A stretch of DNA of 23,690 nt, from NCBI GenBank assembly GCA_002346545.1, contig DEAA01000082.1, forward strand, positions 821 through 24,510, given 5' to 3'. Origin of the DNA: Acidobacteria bacterium UBA2994. Lineage in GTDB: Bacteria > Acidobacteriota > Vicinamibacteria > Vicinamibacterales > UBA8438. The stretch's first letter is position 1, and every line of letters begins with the position of its first letter. Positions 16,340-22,674 of this stretch are shown here, piece after piece. Under the pieces are notes generated by a model. The model saw only the letters and a program-made list of their open reading frames with translations. It did no database searches and was not told the DNA's origin. Both the position numbers and the translations under genes were made by a program.

Positions 16340-17287
16340 CTACACCACCCGGTGCAGGAGTGGACGACCGTCCCGAAGCCGACGGCAGTTCTCGGTCGCT
16401 ACCTCGAGACTGCGGGCCAGGGTCTCACGGGTCAGCCAGGCGGTGTGTGGCGAGACGACCACACGGTCAGAGGCGAGCAGTTGGTTGTCAGCCAGGGTCG
16501 GCTCCTCGGCAAAGACATCGAGTCCGGCCCCGCCGAGTTGGCCAGACTCCAGGGCGTCGACGAGCGCGGACTCATCTACCAGGCCTCCGCGGGCCGTATT
16601 GATTAGGATGGCACCGGGTCGCATCGCCGACAGCGCCGCCCGGTCGATCAGCCCCTCGGTGTCCGAAGTGAGCGGCAGGTGCAGCGACACGATGTCACTC
16701 TCGGCCAGGAGCGCCCCGAGGCTCATCGCCTGGCCAACCGCTTCGGGCCGGGAGCTCCGGTTCGTAAACACGACCCGCGCGCCCATCGCCTCGAGGATCG
16801 GCGCCAGTCGAGCGGGCACGGCTCCATAACCAACGAGCCCGACCACCCGTCCACCGAGTTCCCCCAGCTGATCCTGGCAAGGCTGAGACAGCATCCACCC
16901 GGCCGGCGTCCGCACCGCCTCCTCCAGCGCACGCAGCCGTCGGAGTACCGCGAGCATTAGCAGCAGTGCCATCTCCGCCACCGCCTGCGTGTTGGTGCCT
17001 GGCATGTTGCAGACTGCGACCTTCCGCGTCCGCGCAGCCTCCAGGTCGATGGTGTTCACACCGACCCCGATCTTCTGGATCAGTCGGAGTTGAGGCGAGG
17101 CATCGATCAGCGTAGACGTCACCCGGTCCAGTAGGTGCCAGACGACCTCCGCCTCACGCATAGACGACTCGTACGCGGGGCGGTCTTCTGGAGGACGCAC
17201 GGAGATCTCCAACCGATCCCGCATCTCCAGCTCGCCAAGGGTTCGCCTTAACGCGGGACCCGCGGCGTACTGCAGCACCACCCGCAT
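16340..17287 (-). CDS. D-isomer-specific 2-hydroxyacid dehydrogenase
   Basis: A 315-residue NAD(P)-dependent dehydrogenase reducing a 2-keto acid to a D-2-hydroxy acid, or the reverse. Catalytic triad: Arg233 (NTARGG), Glu262 (DVFAEEP) and His281 (SPHTAW). The nucleotide loop reads VGYGAVP (152-158), so the third glycine of GxGxxG is proline, which is unusual. Glyoxylate/hydroxypyruvate reductase, phosphoglycerate dehydrogenase-like or other activities are possible. GGAGGAG before the ATG at 17287 fixes the start; a longer frame to 17578 overlaps the divergent kinase. Only 16 bp separate its start from that of the kinase, so the two are probably co-regulated and may share a pathway. Confidence 0.93.
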   Translation of the reverse strand: MRVVLQYAAGPALRRTLGELEMRDRLEISVRPPEDRPAYESSMREAEVVWHLLDRVTSTLIDASPQLRLIQKIGVGVNTIDLEAARTRKVAVCNMPGTNTQAVAEMALLLMLAVLRRLRALEEAVRTPAGWMLSQPCQDQLGELGGRVVGLVGYGAVPARLAPILEAMGARVVFTNRSSRPEAVGQAMSLGALLAESDIVSLHLPLTSDTEGLIDRAALSAMRPGAILINTARGGLVDESALVDALESGQLGGAGLDVFAEEPTLADNQLLASDRVVVSPHTAWLTRETLARSLEVATENCRRLRDGRPLLHRVV

Positions 17288-17303
17288 CTTCGTCTCCTCC
17301 GGC

Positions 17304-18347
17304 ATGACCGCCGCTATCATACGTTCCGTGCCCTCTGCCGAGCAGACCATCGCCGCCGCCCTGCGCCGCATGGGGCTCCTCGGTGACGAGACACCTCCGA
17401 TGGCTCCGCTCGTCGGTGGCATCTCGTCAGACATCTGGCGGGTCGAGTTGGCCGGCGGTCCGATCTGCGTGAAGCGAGCGCTCCCCCGGCTCAAAGTAGA
17501 TGCCCTCTGGGAGGTGCCGACCGCCAGAAATCGGCACGAATGGGACTGGCTCACCATGGCGGCCCGCGTCCTCCCCACCAGCGTGCCTCGCCTGCTCGGG
17601 CGAGACGACGCGGCCGGATGCTTCGCGATGACCTATCTGGAACCGACGCGCTTTCGGATATGGAAACAGGAACTCGCCGCAGGCCAGATCGATCCGGACA
17701 CCGCCACCGCGGTCGGCGCCTCCCTCGGTCGCCTCCATGCCGCGACGGCGGGAGATGACGACCAGCGGACTCGCTTCGCCACCGACAAGATCTTCGCCGC
17801 GATCCGACTCGACCCCTATTTGCGCGCGACCGCCGCCCGGCACCCGGCGCTGTCCGAACAGCTTCGGGCGTTGGCAGATCGCACCGCCCAGACCCGACTG
17901 TGCGTCGTGCACGGCGACGTCAGCCCCAAGAACATTCTGGTTGGCCCAGACGGTCCGGTGTTCCTGGACGCCGAGTGCGCCTGGTACGGCGACCCGGCGT
18001 TTGATCTCGCCTTCTGCCTCAACCACCTTCTGCTCAAATGCATCTGGCGACCGGAGGCGCGTGAGGCGCTCTTCGACGCGTTCGATCGCCTGGTTACTGC
18101 CTACGAGGCGCAGATAGATTGGGAACCAACCGCCCGTCACGCCACCCGCACCGCGACGCTCCTCTCGGCGCTGCTGCTGGCACGGGTCGACGGGAAATCG
18201 CCCGTCGAGTATCTCGACCGCCCACAGCAACAATTCGTGCGTGCCTTCGCCATCGCCGAGATCCGCCGTCAGACCGACTCCGTGCGCGCGTTGCGTGAGG
18301 CCTGGCGAGACGCGGCGAGCGACACCCCATGGAAAGGACCCGAATGA
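17304..18347 (+). CDS. Aminoglycoside phosphotransferase (APH)-fold small-molecule kinase
   Basis: A 347-residue cytosolic kinase of the APH/choline-kinase fold. Motifs: a glycine-poor nucleotide loop GGISSDIWRV (38-47), ATP-binding lysine K57 in ICVKRA, catalytic loop VVHGDVSPKN (201-210; Asp205, Asn210) and metal site LDAECAWYGDPAFDLAF (221-237; Asp222). The sequence looks like a metabolic kinase rather than a resistance enzyme. Its stop overlaps the enolase start as ATGA, so the phosphorylated product is probably the enolase-like enzyme's substrate, for example a 2-phospho-hydroxy acid. The start is uncertain: ATG 17304 has no ribosome site; GTG 17328 would lie just downstream of a TATCAT and could be leaderless. 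Confidence 0.9.
   Translation: MTAAIIRSVPSAEQTIAAALRRMGLLGDETPPMAPLVGGISSDIWRVELAGGPICVKRALPRLKVDALWEVPTARNRHEWDWLTMAARVLPTSVPRLLGRDDAAGCFAMTYLEPTRFRIWKQELAAGQIDPDTATAVGASLGRLHAATAGDDDQRTRFATDKIFAAIRLDPYLRATAARHPALSEQLRALADRTAQTRLCVVHGDVSPKNILVGPDGPVFLDAECAWYGDPAFDLAFCLNHLLLKCIWRPEAREALFDAFDRLVTAYEAQIDWEPTARHATRTATLLSALLLARVDGKSPVEYLDRPQQQFVRAFAIAEIRRQTDSVRALREAWRDAASDTPWKGPE
17315..17321. promoter_or_regulatory. Possible bidirectional -10 element between hydroxyacid dehydrogenase and kinase
   Basis: The heptamer TATCATA reads TATCAT on plus (17315-17320) and TATGAT on minus (17321-17316), both one mismatch from TATAAT. On minus, transcription would begin near 17309, giving a 22-base leader that contains the GGAGGAG site of the dehydrogenase. 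On plus it would begin near 17327, next to GTG 17328, giving a leaderless kinase message. No strong -35 element is seen on either side. Confidence 0.4.
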
Positions 18348-19636
18348 CGGGCTTGCCGTGCGACATCGTCCAGGTGCGAGGTCGACGTGTCTGGGACTCA
18401 CGCGGTCGCCCGACGGTCGAGGTCGAGATCCACGTCGAGAGCGGCGCCACCGGACGGGCGATCGCGCCGGCCGGCGCATCAACAGGCTCGGGCGAGGCGA
18501 CCGACTTGAGAGACGGCGGGACGGCCTTCGGCGGGCTCGATGTCACCCGAGCCGTCCGCAACGTCAAGCAGTCGATCGCGCCCATGCTTATCGGCCGGGA
18601 CGTCCGAGACCAAGTTGCCCTCGACGCGCTGCTGGTCTCTCTCGATCCCAGCCCCCAACGACAAGGCCTGGGTGGCAACGCGCTCATCGCCGTCTCAATG
18701 GCGTGCGCTAACGCGGCCGCCAACGCCGACGGCCGACCACTCTGGCGCCGGCTGCTTCCCGCAGACGCTGAGGCCATCCTCCCGCTGCCAGAGATCCAGA
18801 TTCTGGGCGGGGGCGCCCACGCCGAGGGACGCGTCGACGTCCAGGACTTCATGGTGATGCCCGTTGGCGCCGGGAGCTTTGCCCAGGGACTCGACTGGAC
18901 GGCCGAGATCTACCGGGCGGCGGGCGCGCGTCTGTCTCGCGACGGGCTGCGGCAAGGTGTCGCGGACGAAGGCGGCTTCTGGCCGGCGTTCGAGACCAAC
19001 GAGGCGGCTCTGGAGCTCATGGTCGCCGCGATCGAAGATGCGGGGCGCGTGCCCGGAGAGGAGGTAGCGATCTCACTCGACATCGCCGCCTCGCAGTTCG
19101 GCAAGTCCGGTCGGTACCGACTCGGACTAGAGGGCCGCGACGTCGATACCGACGGATTATGCGCCATGCTCGTGGACTGGATCGACCGCTACCCAATTGC
19201 CTCAATCGAAGATCCTCTGGCGGAGGACGACCACGCCGGCATGCGACGTTTCACCGACGCGGTCCGCGACCGCGTGCAGGTGGTGGGCGACGACTACCTG
19301 GTTACCGATGCCCACCGCACCCGGAAGGCGGCGTCCGATGGTGCCTGCACAGCGCTCCTGGTCAAACCGAACCAGATCGGCACGCTGAGCGAGGCCCACA
19401 CCGCCCTGTCGACCGCGCACGAGGTCGGCTTCGGCACGATTGTGTCGGCCCGCTCAGGAGAGTCTGAGGACGTGACCATCGCGCACCTCGCCGTCGGCTG
19501 GTCGGCCGGCCAACTCAAGGTCGGCTCGTTCGCACGCTCGGAGCGCATGGCCAAGTGGAACGAGGTACTGCGGATCGAAGAGGCGCTTGGCGAGAGGGGC
19601 ACCTATGCCGGACGGCGACCCCTGCCGGGCGCGTGA
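18344..19636 (+). CDS. Enolase paralog (phosphopyruvate hydratase-like) with altered active site
   Basis: A 430-residue member of the enolase family. It keeps the equivalents of the yeast general base Lys345 (K341 in LLVKPNQIG), Glu211 (E209 in DEGGF), metal ligands Asp246, Glu295 and Asp320 (D246, E289, D316), loop Ser39 (S46 in AGASTG), His159 (H159 in GGGAHAEG), Arg374-Ser375 (370-371) and Lys396 (K392). Two positions differ: His373 is Ala369 (VSARSGESED; canonical SHRSGETED) and Glu168 is Asp168 (VQDFM; canonical QEFM). AAGGA before ATG 18344, which overlaps the kinase stop, fixes the start. With a kinase directly upstream and a hydroxyacid dehydrogenase divergent, a dedicated salvage or catabolic role is more likely than housekeeping glycolysis. 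Activity on 2-phosphoglycerate remains possible. Confidence 0.9.
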   Translation: MTGLPCDIVQVRGRRVWDSRGRPTVEVEIHVESGATGRAIAPAGASTGSGEATDLRDGGTAFGGLDVTRAVRNVKQSIAPMLIGRDVRDQVALDALLVSLDPSPQRQGLGGNALIAVSMACANAAANADGRPLWRRLLPADAEAILPLPEIQILGGGAHAEGRVDVQDFMVMPVGAGSFAQGLDWTAEIYRAAGARLSRDGLRQGVADEGGFWPAFETNEAALELMVAAIEDAGRVPGEEVAISLDIAASQFGKSGRYRLGLEGRDVDTDGLCAMLVDWIDRYPIASIEDPLAEDDHAGMRRFTDAVRDRVQVVGDDYLVTDAHRTRKAASDGACTALLVKPNQIGTLSEAHTALSTAHEVGFGTIVSARSGESEDVTIAHLAVGWSAGQLKVGSFARSERMAKWNEVLRIEEALGERGTYAGRRPLPGA

Positions 19637-19642
19637 CCCGGC

Positions 19643-19648
19643 TATACT
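19643..19648 (+). promoter_or_regulatory. Candidate -10 element (TATACT) for the esterase gene
   Basis: TATACT, one mismatch from consensus, lies seven bases after the enolase stop and 47 bases before the esterase ATG. No clear -35 hexamer precedes it. It would let the esterase be expressed apart from the kinase-enolase pair. Confidence 0.35.
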
Positions 19649-19695
19649 CGCACCCCTGCCGGCTCCGGCCGGATACAACACAAGGAGCTTTACCG

Positions 19696-20637
19696 ATGCG
19701 ACAGCTGACCCTCGGCCTCGCCCTCGTGGCTGCCACCCTGGTCATTCCCTCATCCGCGACTGGACAGGCCAACGATGCCACCACCAGGTTCGTGGAGGTA
19801 GCCACCGGGTACCGCCTAGTACCGAACGTCGTCTATCTCCGAGCCGGCGGGCATGAACTGCTGCTCGACGTCTACCAGTCCCGGACCGCGGACGGCCCAG
19901 CCCCGACCGTGATGTACATCCACGGCGGCGGGTGGACCAACGGCAACAAGGAGGCGTCGGCGTTGACCTTCCTCCCCTACCTCGAGATGGGCTGGAACGT
20001 CGTTAACGTCGAATACCGGATGGCCGACACCGCCCACGCCCCGGCCGCGGTCGAAGATTGCCGCTGCGCGCTACGGTGGATCTATCGCAACGCCGAACGC
20101 TTCAACGTCGATGTGAACCGCATCGTCGTGACCGGCAATTCGGCGGGCGGTCACCTCTCACTAACCACTGGCATGGTCACCGCGGACGCCGGATTGGACC
20201 GTCAGTGTCCAGGCGACCGCAACCGAACCTGGTCGACAGGGACCACCTCGATGGCCGATCTCCAGGTGGCCGCCATCATCAATTGGTACGGCATCGCCGA
20301 CGTGGTGGGACTCATGGAAGGTCCGCCGGGGACCTCCGGCAACTTCACCGAGGCCTGGCTCGGAAGCCGGTCCGATCGGGCCGATGTCGCTCGACGCGTC
20401 TCGCCGCTGACCTACGTACGGAACGGCCTGCCTCCGGTGCTCAGCATTCACGGGGATGCCGACAGCATCGTCCCCTACGATCACAGCGTGCGCCTGCACG
20501 AGGCGTTGGAGCGCGCGGGCGTCCCTAATGAGCTCGTTACCATCGAGGGCGGCGGCCATGGCGGTTTCAGCCGGGAAGACAATCTCCGGATCTATGGTTC
20601 GATCCGCGACTTCCTAGCCCAGCACGGACTGCACTGA
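19696..20637 (+). CDS. Secreted alpha/beta-hydrolase, esterase (BD-FAE-like)
   Basis: A 313-residue exported serine hydrolase with signal peptide about 1-24 (ending SATGQ). Oxyanion motif HGGGW (76-80), nucleophile elbow GNSAGGH (Ser149), acid Asp256 in HGDADSIVPY and His288 in GGGHGGF complete the triad. The order and spacing fit the BD-FAE/carboxylesterase group, whose members act on feruloyl or acetyl esters of plant or algal polysaccharides; the substrate here is not determined. A Cys pair (C122, C124) and C171 may form disulfides. AAGGAG eight bases before the ATG at 19696 supports this start. It follows the enolase gene by 59 bp and may have its own promoter. It converges with the NTF2-domain gene, 19 bp away. 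Confidence 0.92.
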   Translation: MRQLTLGLALVAATLVIPSSATGQANDATTRFVEVATGYRLVPNVVYLRAGGHELLLDVYQSRTADGPAPTVMYIHGGGWTNGNKEASALTFLPYLEMGWNVVNVEYRMADTAHAPAAVEDCRCALRWIYRNAERFNVDVNRIVVTGNSAGGHLSLTTGMVTADAGLDRQCPGDRNRTWSTGTTSMADLQVAAIINWYGIADVVGLMEGPPGTSGNFTEAWLGSRSDRADVARRVSPLTYVRNGLPPVLSIHGDADSIVPYDHSVRLHEALERAGVPNELVTIEGGGHGGFSREDNLRIYGSIRDFLAQHGLH

Positions 20638-20665
20638 CCGCCCCGGATGCGCCGTGCTAGCGGTC
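20636..20665. terminator. Weak stem-loop between two convergent genes
   Basis: GACCGC (20636-20641) pairs with GCGGTC (20660-20665) around an 18-base loop spanning the convergent stops of the esterase and NTF2-domain genes. There is no T-run on either side, so it is only a weak candidate for a shared terminator. Confidence 0.25.
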
Positions 20666-21541
20666 GTCGTAAGTTGCAGGGAACAGGGAGCGCACCTGCA
20701 CCGCCCAGTGCCCGTCGGCGCGGGTCACGATCCAGAGCGCGGGAACCGTCCAATAGCGGGTGCCGTCGGGTCGCCAGCGCGTGAAGGTGATCTGGAAGTG
20801 CACCTTGTCACGGGTCACGCTAGTCGCCTCCAGCGAGTCGAATGAGCTCATGTGCCAGCCTTCGGTCTGGCGCATCGCGTCAAAGTCGGGCCGTGGACCG
20901 TCCTTCTCACTCACCGCGACGCGAAACCCGCCAGTGGAGGTCAAGGCGCTAGGAGGGGTCAGGAAGAGGTGCGGATGGTGTAGCATCTCCACCGCCGCGT
21001 CGGCGTCACCAGCATTGAACGCAGTAAAGAATTGCAGGATGGCGCCCCTGGCCTCGGAGACGATCTCGTCCCGCTCGGCGTCGCTCAGCGGCTGCAAAGG
21101 CCGGGCCGGCGCCCTCAGCTTGACCGCCCAACGGCCATCCTCGCGGGTCACAATGTAGAACACGCGCGACTGGCGATAGACCGTGTTGTCCGATCTGAGT
21201 CGGCTGTAGCTGATCTCGAGATGCACCTTCTCAGGCGACGAACGGAGCACGCTAAAGCTGTCGAAGTCGAACGTACTCCGACTCCAACCTTCGTTCTCAC
21301 GTAGTCCGTCGAAACCGGCACGGAAGTCGCCTGGCTCGTAGGCGACGGTCACCACACCACCGCCTGCGACAGTGGCGAACGGAAAGTGCATCGCTTCGCG
21401 AAGCTGGACGTCGTCGCCGGTGTTCCACCGCTCGATGAACCGATCGAGCGCCCGACGAGCTTCCGTTTCCGGGCCGGATTGCGCCGTAGCGCCACCGGCC
21501 CCCGCCAACACCATCACGACCACCCTCAGCAGTTTTCCCAC
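20657..21541 (-). CDS. Secreted protein with two tandem NTF2-like (SnoaL-type) domains
   Basis: A 294-residue exported protein with signal peptide about 1-20 (ending GGATA). It contains two copies of an NTF2-like domain, about 24-143 and 160-285. Matching landmarks: FIERWNTGDDVQLREAMHFP against FFTAFNAGDADAAVEMLHHP; ENEGWSRSTFDFDSFSV against QTEGWHMSSFDSLEATS; EKVHLEISYSRLRSDNTVYR against DKVHFQITFTRWRPDGTRYW; and FYIVTREDGRWAVKLR against LWIVTRADGHWAVQVR. The domain folds as a cone with a ligand pocket; enzymatic and binding roles both occur. No catalytic set is obvious. Start is GTG at 21541, with GAGG seven bases upstream. It lies 17 bp after the SMP-30-like lipoprotein gene, so the two form an operon. 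Confidence 0.85.
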   Translation of the reverse strand: MGKLLRVVVMVLAGAGGATAQSGPETEARRALDRFIERWNTGDDVQLREAMHFPFATVAGGGVVTVAYEPGDFRAGFDGLRENEGWSRSTFDFDSFSVLRSSPEKVHLEISYSRLRSDNTVYRQSRVFYIVTREDGRWAVKLRAPARPLQPLSDAERDEIVSEARGAILQFFTAFNAGDADAAVEMLHHPHLFLTPPSALTSTGGFRVAVSEKDGPRPDFDAMRQTEGWHMSSFDSLEATSVTRDKVHFQITFTRWRPDGTRYWTVPALWIVTRADGHWAVQVRSLFPATYDDR

Positions 21542-21558
21542 GGTTCGCCTCGCTCGGC

Positions 21559-22557
21559 CTACTGGAAGACCACCCGCTCCAGGCTCGGCATCCCCTCGCC
21601 CTGGAAGACGGGGTGCACGACGTAGACGTCATCATCAACGACCGCACCGGTGGTCGCCGCCTCGTCGTGCGTGGCCACCGCCACCACATTCGCGGTGACC
21701 CAGTCGTCGTCGCTTGTCAGCGCCGCGACCTGATTCGACGAGTTGCTAACGATCGCCAACCGGCCGACCGACCAGATGAGCCCATCCTGTCCCGGCACCG
21801 GATCGGACAGACTCACCTCCGCAGCAGCACCGGGATCGTCGATCGGCACCTTCCACAAAGTGTCACCCCGACCGACCAGCAGAAACCCGGACAGATGATG
21901 AACCAGCCCGTTGGGTCCGGGACCGTCCTCGAACCGGACGAGAAGCGACGCGGTGTAATCCGCCCCCACTCGATAGATGGCGTTCAGCTGGGTATCGGTA
22001 ACAAAAGCCGTCCCGTCGTCGGCCACCGCCACGTCGTTCGAGAAAAAGGCAGCATCGTCGCCCGCCTCGGCCACTGCGGCGAGATCGACCATAGCAAGCC
22101 GCTCCCGGCTGGTAAGGTCATAGACGCCGAGCTTGGCCTGGCCCGAGGTCGCGCCCTGAAAAACGTTGAAATCAGCGTTGGCGACGAACAACCGGTCCCG
22201 CAGTTCGTCGACCTCAATACCTACCGACGACACCAGCTCGTCGTCGCTAATGAACGGCATCACGCTACCGTCGGAACCGATCTCGAACACGGTGCCTTCA
22301 CTAAGCGAACCCGTGAGAAAGCGCCGATTCGTCATGTCGTACTCGACACCCTCGGGAATGAATCCGCCTCTCTCGGCTTCGATCCGGGCCGGAGGCGACC
22401 CGACCGCGTCGGTGTCCGCCGCCGGGCTCGCCGCCCCCTCGGAAGCGTCACCTGGCTCCGTCGCCGGTCCTCCGCCACACCCCAGCCACCCGACCGCGGC
22501 TAACGTGACCATGCCCGTCACGAGCCTGGACGCCCGCCCGTAGTATTCATTCGACAT
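21559..22557 (-). CDS. SMP-30/gluconolactonase-like beta-propeller lipoprotein
   Basis: A 332-residue lipoprotein. The signal ends VGWLGC (acylated Cys27), followed by a flexible Ala/Gly/Asp/Pro-rich linker to about residue 55 and a six-bladed propeller. Blades show SMP-30-like phrases: PEGVEYDMTNRRFLTGSLSEGTVFEI, SSVGIEVDELRDRLFVANADFNVF, FFSNDVAVADDGTAFVTDTQLNAIYRV and PNGLVHHLSGFLLVG. The E-x-x-x-x-D and N-D features resemble the metal-site residues of SMP-30/gluconolactonase folds, but lactonase activity is not established. GAGGAG before the ATG at 22557 supports the start; a longer frame to 22755 would cover the divergent gene. Probable role is at the periplasmic face of a membrane. Confidence 0.88.
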   Translation of the reverse strand: MSNEYYGRASRLVTGMVTLAAVGWLGCGGGPATEPGDASEGAASPAADTDAVGSPPARIEAERGGFIPEGVEYDMTNRRFLTGSLSEGTVFEIGSDGSVMPFISDDELVSSVGIEVDELRDRLFVANADFNVFQGATSGQAKLGVYDLTSRERLAMVDLAAVAEAGDDAAFFSNDVAVADDGTAFVTDTQLNAIYRVGADYTASLLVRFEDGPGPNGLVHHLSGFLLVGRGDTLWKVPIDDPGAAAEVSLSDPVPGQDGLIWSVGRLAIVSNSSNQVAALTSDDDWVTANVVAVATHDEAATTGAVVDDDVYVVHPVFQGEGMPSLERVVFQ

Positions 22558-22674
22558 ACCTTTACTCCTCACCGTCTCCCACAGGGGACACCCCGATCCT
22601 CTCACATCAGGTCGGTGGGCCAGAGAATCGCCAGAAAAGCAGGGGCACATAGACAAAGTGCCGATAAGACTCGT

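Noticed and set aside
17304..18347. Antibiotic resistance aminoglycoside kinase
   Set aside because: The fold is shared, but the overlap with an enolase paralog and the lack of any mobile or resistance context point to a metabolic kinase.
17427..18482. Minus-strand open frame of 351 codons
   Set aside because: It is antisense to the APH-fold kinase, which has all catalytic motifs.
19659..19672. Small CCGGC/GCCGG hairpin before the esterase gene as a terminator
   Set aside because: The stem is only 5 bp with no T-run, and such stems arise easily in GC-rich DNA.
21613..22503. Plus-strand open frame of 296 codons
   Set aside because: It is antisense to the SMP-30-like lipoprotein and its product is Arg/His-rich without recognisable motifs.
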